This document shows, one piece after another, positions 1 to 5,498 of a stretch of DNA of 5,498 bases; position 1 is the stretch's first letter, and every line of letters begins with the position of its first letter. The DNA is taken from positions 1-5,498 of the forward strand of contig JAKAGL010000178.1 of NCBI GenBank assembly GCA_021815535.1, written 5' to 3'. Made by a program: the position numbers and the translations under genes. The stretch comes from a bacterium (GTDB lineage Bacteria; Nitrospinota_A; UBA7883; JACRGQ01). The notes beneath the pieces are model-generated. The model was not told where the DNA came from. It made no database searches and saw only the letters and a list, made by a program, of their open reading frames with translations.

Positions 1-93
1 CAAGGCGGCCCGGCCGGCGATGCAGGCCCCGGCGGGGCGGCAGGCGGACCGGGGAATGTGGTCGATGCTGAATTTGAGGATCTGAAAAAGTAA
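1..93 (+). CDS. dnaK: Chaperone DnaK (Hsp70), C-terminal end only
   Basis: Frame 1 is open from the first base to a TAA at 91-93 and gives 30 residues. They form a Gly/Pro/Ala-rich flexible stretch followed by NVVDAEFEDLKK. A Gly-rich linker followed by VVDAEFE plus a short charged end is the hallmark C-terminus of bacterial DnaK, where the conserved EF-containing tail helps hold unfolded substrates. DnaK is the ATP-driven cytoplasmic Hsp70 that works with DnaJ and GrpE. The nucleotide-binding and substrate-binding domains lie outside the window, so only the tail can be judged. The next gene downstream is not dnaJ, its frequent partner, but an exported ankyrin-repeat protein 24 bases away, with no terminator between them. 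The identification rests on a short but very characteristic motif. Confidence 0.87.
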   Translation, partial: QGGPAGDAGPGGAAGGPGNVVDAEFEDLKK

Positions 94-102
94 CATTTTG
101 CA

Positions 103-112
103 AAAGGGGGGG
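103..112 (+). promoter_or_regulatory. Ribosome binding site of the ankyrin gene, in a G7 run
   Basis: AAAGGGGGGG ends 5 bases before the ATG at 118 and is the only purine-rich Shine-Dalgarno candidate there. It supports that ATG as the start. The site consists of a run of seven G (106-112) rather than a classical AGGAGG. It overlaps a TTTTGCAAAA palindrome (96-105) by three bases. Confidence 0.6.
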
Positions 113-117
113 CCGCG

Positions 118-984
118 ATGAAGAAGGTGCTGTTGGTACTTTTCTTTGCGGCCATTTCCCTTATCGCGCAGGCGGCTCCCCCGCAAGAGGGAGGGGCCGC
201 TTTTCTTAAAGCGGCGCAGGAGCATGACACGGTAACCCTGAAGTCAATGGTTGACGGCGGTTTCGATCCCAACTTCAGGGATGAGCTTGGGCAGACCGCC
301 ATCCTGTTTTCCGTTCTGGCGGGGGATGACGCCAGTGTGGATGTTCTGCTTAACGCCGGAGCCGACCCCAATACCGCCAGCCCGCAGGGCAGGCCGGTTC
401 TTTGCATGGCCGCCGAAAACGGATACGCCGAGATCGTGCAATCGCTGTTGAAAAAAGGGGCCGATCTGAACCGCGCCGACAAGGAAGGCCACACCCCATT
501 GATCGAAGCGGCGGGGAAAAACCATCTGGATATCGTAAAGGCGCTGATCGATGCCGGCGCGGACCCCAACAGGGCGTCCAGTGACGGAATAACGGCGGTG
601 TGGGCCGCTTCGTACGAAGGGCTTACCGAAATGGTTGCGTACCTCCTTCCTCTTTCGAAAGATGTGAACGTGCAGGACAACGACGGTAAGCAAACCATCC
701 TTATAAACATCATCAACATGGCCGAGGAGAATCAGGCCGGCCTTGTGAGGGCGCTTCTGGCGCGGGGCGCGGACGTAAACGCCGCCGACAAGCGCGGATG
801 GACGCCGCTTATGTGGGCCGCGAAACTGGAAGATCCCGAGATCGCATCTTTGCTGCTGGAAAAGGGGGCGGATCCGGATCGCCGAAACCAGCGGAACGAA
901 ACCGCCCTGGCCATCGCGAAAAAAGAGAACCGCGCCGCCGTGGTTGCGGTACTTTCAAAGACCGGATACGGCAGGAAAAAATGA
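118..984 (+). CDS. Exported ankyrin-repeat protein
   Basis: This is a 288-residue protein made almost entirely of ankyrin repeats. Residues 1-19 look like a Sec signal peptide: KK at 2-3, a hydrophobic core at 4-17, and an AQA|A cleavage site around 19/20. The mature part would therefore be periplasmic. About eight repeats follow, starting near residues 26, 58, 91, 124, 157, 190, 227 and 260. Typical cores are GHTPLIEAAGKNHLDIVKAL at 124-143 and GWTPLMWAA at 227-235, with GADPN or GADVN turns at 81-85, 147-151 and 217-221. The repeat near 190 has an extra insertion (NMAEEN), and the first and last are degenerate caps. Ankyrin arrays bind other proteins; no catalytic domain is present, so the partner cannot be read from the sequence. 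The gene sits 24 bases after dnaK on the same strand and may be co-transcribed with it. The signal peptide makes a direct cytoplasmic chaperone role unlikely. Confidence 0.9.
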   Translation: MKKVLLVLFFAAISLIAQAAPPQEGGAAFLKAAQEHDTVTLKSMVDGGFDPNFRDELGQTAILFSVLAGDDASVDVLLNAGADPNTASPQGRPVLCMAAENGYAEIVQSLLKKGADLNRADKEGHTPLIEAAGKNHLDIVKALIDAGADPNRASSDGITAVWAASYEGLTEMVAYLLPLSKDVNVQDNDGKQTILINIINMAEENQAGLVRALLARGADVNAADKRGWTPLMWAAKLEDPEIASLLLEKGADPDRRNQRNETALAIAKKENRAAVVAVLSKTGYGRKK

Positions 985-1000
985 CCGTCCCCCGCCGCAT

Positions 1001-1026
1001 CCGGCGTCCGAAAAACGGAACGCCGG
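1001..1026. terminator. GC-rich hairpin between convergent genes, possible bidirectional terminator
   Basis: CCGGCGTCCG (1001-1010) pairs with CGGAACGCCGG (1016-1026) around an AAAAA loop. This gives ten base pairs with one bulged A. It lies 17 bases after the stop of the plus-strand ankyrin gene and 8 bases after the stop of the minus-strand gene, where a shared terminator would be expected. Neither strand has a T-run directly after the stem, so it is not a canonical intrinsic terminator. It could instead be a 3'-end-protecting hairpin. Confidence 0.45.
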
Positions 1027-1033
1027 GTTCCGG

Positions 1034-1525
1034 TCAGCGGGAGGGGGATTTGGCGGTGTAGACCACCGTCTCTTTATAGAGCAACGCTCCGCTGGCGTCC
1101 CGCATCGAGAAATCGCTCATCAGATAGTCGGGGTCGATGAACCAGCTTCCGGTGATCTGGCGGTTGGCGTCGCCGCCGGCGAAGGTGAAAAGGTTTTCGT
1201 TCACGAATTTTCCCCGCGGATATTCCGTCACCAATTCCATCTTGCTGTTATAGAGCATGCTTGCCACGTTGTTGTTGGATGACACTATTTTCACGATGAC
1301 GTCGGGATCGGATTTTTTATTGATGAAATTTTTTATCTGGACCACTTTCACAAATCCATCCTGGAAGTAATCCACTTTGCAGGTGAATCTCCGGCTATGT
1401 ATCTGCGGCGAGGCGTTGACATTGTACTCAAACGAATCCGCGTCGAATGCGCGTTCCCCCGCGTATGCGGCGGCCGTTGACAGGATGAACGCGGCAAAAA
1501 GCAGTGTTGCGATGCGTCTGTTCAT
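1034..1525 (-). CDS. Small secreted protein of unknown family
   Basis: This gene encodes 163 residues. Residues 1-22 look like a Sec signal peptide: RR at 3-4, a hydrophobic stretch at 5-20, and an AYA|GE cleavage site. No lipobox is present, so the product is probably a soluble periplasmic or secreted protein of about 141 residues. I do not recognise the family. The mature part alternates polar and hydrophobic residues with many aromatics, which suggests a beta-rich fold. Examples are RRFTCKVDYF near 45-54, a KVVQIKNFINKK segment at 60-71, and GSWFIDPDYL at 126-135. It has a single cysteine, C49, so no internal disulfide is possible. A GGAG lies 11 bases upstream of the ATG, a rather long spacing. 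By hand count the gene is about 52% GC, and 1201-1380 is only about 42%, clearly below pepA. It is convergent to the ankyrin gene and divergent from pepA, so it is probably a single-gene transcript. Confidence 0.75.
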   Translation of the reverse strand: MNRRIATLLFAAFILSTAAAYAGERAFDADSFEYNVNASPQIHSRRFTCKVDYFQDGFVKVVQIKNFINKKSDPDVIVKIVSSNNNVASMLYNSKMELVTEYPRGKFVNENLFTFAGGDANRQITGSWFIDPDYLMSDFSMRDASGALLYKETVVYTAKSPSR

Positions 1526-1617
1526 GTTTCGTTTTTCTCCGGAAAATGTACTATACTCGGGTTCGTTAAAACCTATTTTATAACGTCTTTGATGACAACA
1601 AAGAAAGAGAATTAATC
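1526..1617. promoter_or_regulatory. Divergent promoter region for the secreted protein gene and pepA
   Basis: These 92 bases separate two divergently transcribed genes, so both promoters should lie here or in the gene starts. The region is AT-rich compared with its surroundings. Plus-strand -10-like hexamers are TATACT (1552-1557) and TATAAC (1579-1584). Minus-strand ones are TATAGT (1555-1550) and TATAAA (1582-1577). No convincing -35 box sits at 16-18 bases from any of them, so I do not assign a start site. Two imperfect inverted repeats occur: CGTT-AAAA against TTTT-AT-AACG (1564-1585), and TCTTTG against CAAAGA (1586-1591 and 1599-1604). The pepA ribosome binding site is probably GAGA (1607-1610), 7 bases before its ATG. 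Confidence 0.5.
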
Positions 1618-3099
1618 ATGATAAAAATGCACATCGCCGACAAGCCGCTGGAGCGTATACCGGCGGGCGCCGCCATTCTGTTCCTGTATGAAGGGGATGC
1701 CGCACCCAAATCGGTCGACGCCCGTCTGGGAGGGCGTGTTGCGGCGTTGCTGAAGGGAAAGAAGTACAAAGCGAAAAAAGGTTCCGTGCGCGCAATTGAT
1801 ACCTTGGGAAAACTGCCTGCCGAAACGGTGTTGCTGGCGGGATTGGGAAAAAAGGACGAATGCACCCTGGAGACCATACGCCGGGCCGCCGCGTCGGCCG
1901 CGCGCGCGGCCAAAGGCGCGGGCGCGGAAACGGTAGCCCTGTCCCTTGACGGGCTGGCGAAGGAGTTCCCCCCTGACGAAGCGGCGCAAGCCGCCGCCGA
2001 AGGGATATTGCTTTCGCAGTACACGTTCACCCCGTACCGCAAGAAAGACGACAACGGCGGGGACGGGCTGAAGTCCATCCTCTTTGCGGCGGGGAAAGAT
2101 GGGGCCAAGATCAAGGCAGGGCTCAATGCCGCGGAAATAATCTGCGGGGCCGTGTATTTCGCCCGCGATCTGGGAAACCACCCCGGCAACGTCGCCACTC
2201 CCACCTTCCTGGCCAATGCCGCCATGCGCGCCAGCCGCAAGGCCGGCGTGAAATGCCGCGTATACGGGCGGCGCGAACTTGAGAAGATGAAAATGGGGTC
2301 ATTCCTGGCGGTGGCCAAGGGGAGCGCCGAGGAGCCGAAGTTCATCGTTATGGAATACATGAAAGGGCCGAAAACCCAAAAGCCGATGGTGTTCGTGGGG
2401 AAAGGGCTGACGTTCGATACCGGCGGCATTTCCATAAAGCCGTCCGGCAGCATGGAAGACATGAAATTCGACATGTCGGGCGGCGGCGCGGTGATCGCCA
2501 CGATGGCGGCCGTCGGCCAACTCAAACTTAAGATGAATGTTGTCGGCCTGGTTCCCTGCACCGAGAACATGCCGGGCGGCCGCGCCGTCAAGCCGGGCGA
2601 TATCGTGCGGAGCGCCAGCGGCATCAACATCGAGATCATCAATACGGACGCGGAGGGGCGCCTCATCCTGGCCGACGCGCTGGATTACGCAAAGAGATAC
2701 AAGCCGCGCGCGGTGGTGGACCTTGCCACCCTGACGGGCGCCTGCATGGTGGCGTTAGGAAGCTGCGCGACGGGACTTTTCGGCACCGACGACAAACTGG
2801 TGACCGTGCTGAAGTCCGCCGGGGAAAAAACCGGCGAGCGCTGCTGGGAACTTCCGTTGTGGGAAGAATACGATGACCAGATCAAGAGCTCGGTCGCCGA
2901 TGTGAAGAACGTAGGGGACCGCTATGGCGGCGCGATCACCGCCGCCCGGTTCTTGAAAAAGTTCACCGATTACCCGTGGGCGCATCTTGATATCGCCGGA
3001 ACCGCCTATGCCGCGAAACCGTCCAATCCGTACCAGACCGGCGGCAGCAACGGGCTTGGGCCGCGTCACCTGATCGAATTCCTCAAGAGCTATAAATAA
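1618..3099 (+). CDS. pepA: Leucyl aminopeptidase, peptidase family M17
   Basis: This is a complete 493-residue M17 aminopeptidase; E. coli PepA has 503. It removes N-terminal residues from peptides using two metal ions (Zn or Mn), normally as a cytoplasmic hexamer, and it functions in peptide turnover. The N-terminal domain is about residues 1-165 and the catalytic domain about 166-493. All expected active-site residues are present at a constant offset of 8 from the E. coli enzyme. The metal ligands are K262 and D267 (GKGLTFDTGG), D285 (KFDMSGG), and D344 and E346 in the family signature NTDAEGRL (342-349). K274 and R348 are catalytic. The conserved NHPGNVATP stretch is at 187-195. There is no signal peptide. 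The ATG at 1618 is preferred over M4 because GAGA lies 7 bases upstream. The gene is monocistronic on this strand, with a terminator directly after it. E. coli PepA also binds DNA (carAB control, XerCD recombination); whether this one does cannot be read here. Confidence 0.96.
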   Translation: MIKMHIADKPLERIPAGAAILFLYEGDAAPKSVDARLGGRVAALLKGKKYKAKKGSVRAIDTLGKLPAETVLLAGLGKKDECTLETIRRAAASAARAAKGAGAETVALSLDGLAKEFPPDEAAQAAAEGILLSQYTFTPYRKKDDNGGDGLKSILFAAGKDGAKIKAGLNAAEIICGAVYFARDLGNHPGNVATPTFLANAAMRASRKAGVKCRVYGRRELEKMKMGSFLAVAKGSAEEPKFIVMEYMKGPKTQKPMVFVGKGLTFDTGGISIKPSGSMEDMKFDMSGGGAVIATMAAVGQLKLKMNVVGLVPCTENMPGGRAVKPGDIVRSASGINIEIINTDAEGRLILADALDYAKRYKPRAVVDLATLTGACMVALGSCATGLFGTDDKLVTVLKSAGEKTGERCWELPLWEEYDDQIKSSVADVKNVGDRYGGAITAARFLKKFTDYPWAHLDIAGTAYAAKPSNPYQTGGSNGLGPRHLIEFLKSYK

Positions 3100-3106
3100 C
3101 GGTACG

Positions 3107-3139
3107 GCGGGGCGCGTCATTTTGCCGCCCCGCTTTTTT
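3107..3139 (+). terminator. Intrinsic terminator of pepA
   Basis: GCGGGGCG (3107-3114) pairs perfectly with CGCCCCGC (3126-3133) around an 11-base loop. Six T residues (3134-3139) follow directly. The stem starts 7 bases after the pepA stop codon. This is a canonical Rho-independent terminator and marks the end of the pepA transcript. Confidence 0.88.
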
Positions 3140-3145
3140 CCTGCG

Positions 3146-3173
3146 CTACGGGAAGGTATAATCCGTCCCGTAG
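3146..3173 (+). promoter_or_regulatory. Palindrome centred on a TATAAT box: promoter/operator or second hairpin
   Basis: CTACGGGA (3146-3153) and TCCCGTAG (3166-3173) form a perfect 8-base inverted repeat. Inside it, GG (3155-3156) and CC (3163-3164) also pair, leaving a single A/G mismatch per arm. The centre is TATAAT (3157-3162), a perfect -10 consensus. At 17 bases spacing the -35 position would be TTTTTT (3134-3139), the T-run of the pepA terminator, which is a poor match to TTGACA. If used as a promoter, transcription would start around 3169 and give mltC a leader of about 50 bases. Two readings compete: an operator overlapping the mltC promoter, or a second terminator-like hairpin, since TTTT follows the right arm. 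Confidence 0.5.
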
Positions 3174-3185
3174 TTTTCACCTGTT

Positions 3186-3200
3186 GCATAACGGCATAAC
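3186..3200 (+). repeat. Tandem direct repeat GCATAAC in the mltC leader
   Basis: GCATAAC occurs at 3186-3192 and again at 3194-3200, separated by a single G, so the period is 8 bases. It sits between the TATAAT palindrome and the mltC ribosome binding site. Each copy contains a weak -10-like CATAAC. It may be chance or a small protein-binding site. Confidence 0.3.
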
Positions 3201-3207
3201 ATCTGTC

Positions 3208-3212
3208 GAGGG
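3208..3212 (+). promoter_or_regulatory. Ribosome binding site that sets the mltC start
   Basis: GAGGG lies 6 bases before the ATG at 3219 and only 3 bases before an in-frame TTG at 3216. The spacing favours the ATG. Confidence 0.7.
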
Positions 3213-3218
3213 CTATTG

Positions 3219-4415
3219 ATGTTTAAAAAGTTTCTTGTCCTCCTGCTTCTGGCGGTGTTGCCCGCCTGTACGCTGAAGCAGGCGGTCTCGCAGGGGATTG
3301 ATATCGCCACCAGCAAAAATCCCCAAAAAGCGCTTGAACAGGCGTCTACGGCGCTGGCCAAACAAAAGGCGGTGCAATATGCGGAAGATCCCGCCCGCAT
3401 CGCGAAAGATATGAAGCTGCTTAAAGCGGAATATGAAAAGGTGATGGAGGCGCTGTACAAAGCCGTCGGCAAGGAGTGGGGCAAAGAGGAAACAAAAGTT
3501 CCCACCAAAAAGGAATACGTGAAATATGTGCAGAACTACAAGAGCAGGGCGATCGTCGATTTCGACAAACTGACCGTGACGGTTGAGACGCTGGTGCCCG
3601 AAAAGAAGGAAGAATCGCTGCGGAACGCCGTGGTCACCACGCTGCTGACCCCCGATGATCCGCGCGCGGTTGATCTGTTCTCGGATAAGAATATTCAATT
3701 GAAAGGCAAACCGTATCTGGACGGCATGGTGCTGGATCAGGGGAAGCGGCCGATAACCGGGCAGGCCCAGGCCGAAGCGTTTGCGGAGTGGCTGGTGAAG
3801 AACCGCATGAAGGAGCGGAGTATCGAATCGGGGGAGGGGACAAAAACGGTTTATTACACCGAGTTCCCGCTGATAAGCAATTTCAGCAACAAAAAGGCGG
3901 ATGAGTACAGGCCGGTTGTTGCCCGATACGCCAAAAAGCTGAATGTGAGTGAAAGCCTCATCTTCGCCTTCATCCGCACCGAAAGCAATTTCAACCCGTT
4001 TGCCATGAGCAATGTTCCGGCGTATGGGATGATGCAACTGGTTCCCGCCAGCGGCGGGCGCGACGCCTACCGGCGGGCAAAGGGGGTCGACCAGATGCCC
4101 ACCAAGGACTATCTCTTTAACGCGGAAAACAATATCGAGCTGGGAACCACCTACGTGGCGCTGTTGCGGGATGAATATTTTCAATCGGTGCAAAACCCCG
4201 TTTCGCGCGAATACTGCGTCATATCCGGATACAACACAGGATCGGGGAACGTGCTGAAAACTTTTTCCAAAGACCGCGGCGAAGCGTTCAATCTCATTAA
4301 CGCCATGCAGCCGCCTCAGTTGTACGAAAAATTGAAAAACAACCTTCCCTACGAAGAAACGCGCCAGTACCTTGTCAAAGTGGTTGGCTACCGCAAAGAT
4401 TACCTCTCCAACTGA
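3219..4415 (+). CDS. mltC: MltC-type membrane-bound lytic murein transglycosylase (lipoprotein)
   Basis: This 398-residue lipoprotein should cleave the MurNAc-GlcNAc bond of peptidoglycan, forming 1,6-anhydroMurNAc ends. Residues 1-16 are a lipoprotein signal ending in LPA|C, with C17 as the lipidated cysteine. Proline at -2 is unusual but tolerable. Thr at +2, not Asp, predicts outer-membrane sorting under the E. coli rule. A helical, lysine-rich stretch (about 20-95) leads into the MltC N-terminal domain (DUF3393 type), with YVKYVQNYKSRAIVDFD from residue 100. The SLT domain covers about 235-398. E255 in RTESNFNP is the expected catalytic acid, YGMMQL (269-274) is the second SLT motif, and YNTGSGNV (338-345) matches the usual YNGGxGxV with T for G. 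The layout follows E. coli MltC (359 residues) closely, so the whole family architecture is present and not just an SLT domain. The gene starts after the pepA terminator and is followed 43 bases later by another lipoprotein gene. Confidence 0.9.
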   Translation: MFKKFLVLLLLAVLPACTLKQAVSQGIDIATSKNPQKALEQASTALAKQKAVQYAEDPARIAKDMKLLKAEYEKVMEALYKAVGKEWGKEETKVPTKKEYVKYVQNYKSRAIVDFDKLTVTVETLVPEKKEESLRNAVVTTLLTPDDPRAVDLFSDKNIQLKGKPYLDGMVLDQGKRPITGQAQAEAFAEWLVKNRMKERSIESGEGTKTVYYTEFPLISNFSNKKADEYRPVVARYAKKLNVSESLIFAFIRTESNFNPFAMSNVPAYGMMQLVPASGGRDAYRRAKGVDQMPTKDYLFNAENNIELGTTYVALLRDEYFQSVQNPVSREYCVISGYNTGSGNVLKTFSKDRGEAFNLINAMQPPQLYEKLKNNLPYEETRQYLVKVVGYRKDYLSN

Positions 4416-4458
4416 CAGGTTGCTGTAACGGGTTTGCATTGTCGCGATCGGCTTGTGA

Positions 4459-5498
4459 ATGATGAATAAAAGTGCTTTCCGCGCGAAACGGCGTCCACCC
4501 GCGCTTTTGCGTAAGGGCGGCCCCTTTCGATTGTTGGCGGCGCTTATTGCCATGGGGGTTTTAAGCGCCTGCGGCGGCGGTGGCGGCGGAGTTTCCACTC
4601 CCTCGCCTTCAGCAACCGTGAAGATCACCGGTTCGGTTTCTGCGCTCGCAAAGGCCAAGCTGTCCGTTGATGCTGTGGCGGTTGGCCGCGCGGTGTCGGC
4701 TGTTGATTGGGCGGGCGCCGCTGTGCAGGCGGTTGATTCCGCCGGCACGGTGATCGGCGCCGGCACGGTGAATGCCGATGGTACGTATGCCGTTTCAGTT
4801 TCCCCCGGCAACAACTACTTCATCCGCGTTCAAACCGGCAACCTTGTTCTCAAGGCGTTTTTGCCCTCCGTTGCCACGAACACGTCTGTGGACGTAACGC
4901 CTACAACCACGGCGTATGTGATGGTCTTGGCCCAGGTGCTGGGCGTGGCGAATGCGGGCGAACAGGGGGCAAGCGTTGCATCCGCCCTGTCGTCGGTAAA
5001 CGTAAGCGCGGTGATGACGCAGATCGCGGCAGATCCGGATGCCGCCGCCGTGGCTTCCACGCTGGCGGAAGATATTGCGAATAACTATGATGCAGCCTCT
5101 GGCACGGCATCCATCGGCGCGGCCGACGATTCCGTTGCCGCCATCGTGGCATCAATATCGTTGACTGTTTCCACCGCCGGCATTCCCGCCGCCCCCTCTT
5201 CCCCCACGGGTATCGGGGTAACAGCCGGCGATGGGCAGGCCGGCATTACATGGAACCCGGTTTCCGGGGCTGTTTCCTACAACATCTACTATCGCGCTGC
5301 CGCCAATGTAACCATCGCCAACGGCACAAAGGTATCTAACGCCACCTCTGGCGGCGCGGTCACCGGCCTGGCCAACGGCACGGCATATTATTTTGTGGTG
5401 ACGGCGGTGAATGCCGGCGGGGAGAGCGCAGTTTCCAGCGAGGTGAGCGTCACGCCGCAGGTTCCGGCCCCCGGCGTACCGACGGGGATTTCGGCAAC
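4459..5498 (+). CDS. Large lipoprotein with fibronectin type III domains, 3' end outside the window
   Basis: The frame is open from the ATG at 4459 to the window edge, giving 346 residues with no stop. An n-region of about 25 residues rich in K and R and a hydrophobic stretch lead to the lipobox LSAC, with C38 as the lipid anchor. Six glycines and a Ser/Pro/Thr tether follow, and Gly at +2 favours the outer membrane. Residues about 50-130 look like a beta-sandwich resembling carboxypeptidase-regulatory-like domains (NADGTYAVSVSPG); this is inference. Within it, GCCGGCACGGTG is repeated at 4741-4752 and 4759-4770. Residues about 150-240 are Ala-rich and low in complexity. A typical FN3 domain covers about 243-333 (W265, YNIYY from 274, LANGTAYYFVVTAVN), and a second begins near 335 with PGVPTGIS. 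Such proteins are usually cell-surface adhesion or binding modules; the ligand is unknown. No good Shine-Dalgarno precedes the ATG pair at 4459 and 4462, so the start is uncertain. It may share a transcript with mltC. Confidence 0.82.
   Translation, partial: MMNKSAFRAKRRPPALLRKGGPFRLLAALIAMGVLSACGGGGGGVSTPSPSATVKITGSVSALAKAKLSVDAVAVGRAVSAVDWAGAAVQAVDSAGTVIGAGTVNADGTYAVSVSPGNNYFIRVQTGNLVLKAFLPSVATNTSVDVTPTTTAYVMVLAQVLGVANAGEQGASVASALSSVNVSAVMTQIAADPDAAAVASTLAEDIANNYDAASGTASIGAADDSVAAIVASISLTVSTAGIPAAPSSPTGIGVTAGDGQAGITWNPVSGAVSYNIYYRAAANVTIANGTKVSNATSGGAVTGLANGTAYYFVVTAVNAGGESAVSSEVSVTPQVPAPGVPTGISA

Noticed and set aside
1578..2666. A 362-codon open frame on the minus strand inside pepA
   Set aside because: It is antisense to a gene whose complete M17 active site is intact, and its composition (Ser/Ala/Pro/Arg-rich) is typical of a shadow frame.
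3216..3218. TTG as the mltC start, one codon before the ATG
   Set aside because: The GAGGG is only 3 bases from the TTG but 6 from the ATG at 3219, so the ATG is the better start.
4531..4533. A later TTG start for the FN3 lipoprotein, behind AAGGGCGG
   Set aside because: It would remove all positive charges before the hydrophobic stretch of the signal peptide, and the spacing is long. The ATG at 4459 gives a proper n-region, although its ribosome binding site is weak.
4741..4770. A 12-base direct repeat in the FN3 lipoprotein gene as a mobile-element or recombination mark
   Set aside because: It is in frame, encodes a repeated AGTV in a beta domain, and has no flanking structure. It is best explained as coding repetition.
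3213..4814. A 533-codon open frame on the minus strand across mltC and the start of the FN3 lipoprotein gene
   Set aside because: It is antisense to two well-supported genes with family motifs. Its translation shows no recognisable domain. Long antisense frames are common in GC-rich coding DNA because of codon bias.
1..5498. Search for a CRISPR array, tRNA or rRNA gene, insertion sequence, toxin-antitoxin pair or defence cluster
   Set aside because: No regularly spaced repeats, transposase motifs, terminal inverted repeats or cloverleaf-like segments were seen. Nearly all of the sequence is accounted for by six genes.

Overview
The window reads as ordinary chromosomal DNA from a diderm (Gram-negative) bacterium of moderately high GC; the pepA lines I counted by hand are about 60-65% GC. 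The diderm call rests on two lipoproteins, one of them an MltC-type outer-membrane murein transglycosylase, and on two further signal-peptide proteins that would be periplasmic. The sequence alone does not fix the phylum. It could be a proteobacterium or a related lineage such as Nitrospinota, but that is a guess.

Layout: the window opens with the last 30 codons of dnaK (1-93, +). After 24 bases, with no visible terminator, comes a signal-peptide ankyrin-repeat protein (118-984, +). A convergent gene on the minus strand (1034-1525) encodes a small secreted protein I do not recognise; a GC-rich hairpin lies between these two genes. A short AT-rich divergent intergenic region (1526-1617) separates that gene from pepA (1618-3099, +), a complete M17 leucyl aminopeptidase with all expected metal and catalytic residues. 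pepA ends in a strong intrinsic terminator (3107-3139). Just beyond is a near-perfect palindrome with TATAAT at its centre (3146-3173), which could be an operator over a promoter or a second terminator hairpin. An mltC-like lipoprotein gene follows (3219-4415, +). Last is the 5' part of a large lipoprotein with fibronectin type III domains (4459 to the window end, +), which runs off the edge.

How the genes fit together: the common theme is the cell envelope. Four of the six genes encode exported products: an ankyrin protein, an unknown secreted protein, a peptidoglycan lyase and an FN3 surface lipoprotein. The two housekeeping genes, dnaK and pepA, concern cytoplasmic protein folding and peptide turnover. 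I see no mobile element, CRISPR array, RNA gene, toxin-antitoxin pair or defence cluster, and no convincing new multi-gene system. The points most worth a second look are the TATAAT-centred palindrome, the ankyrin protein placed directly behind dnaK, and the unrecognised secreted protein with its AT-rich core.
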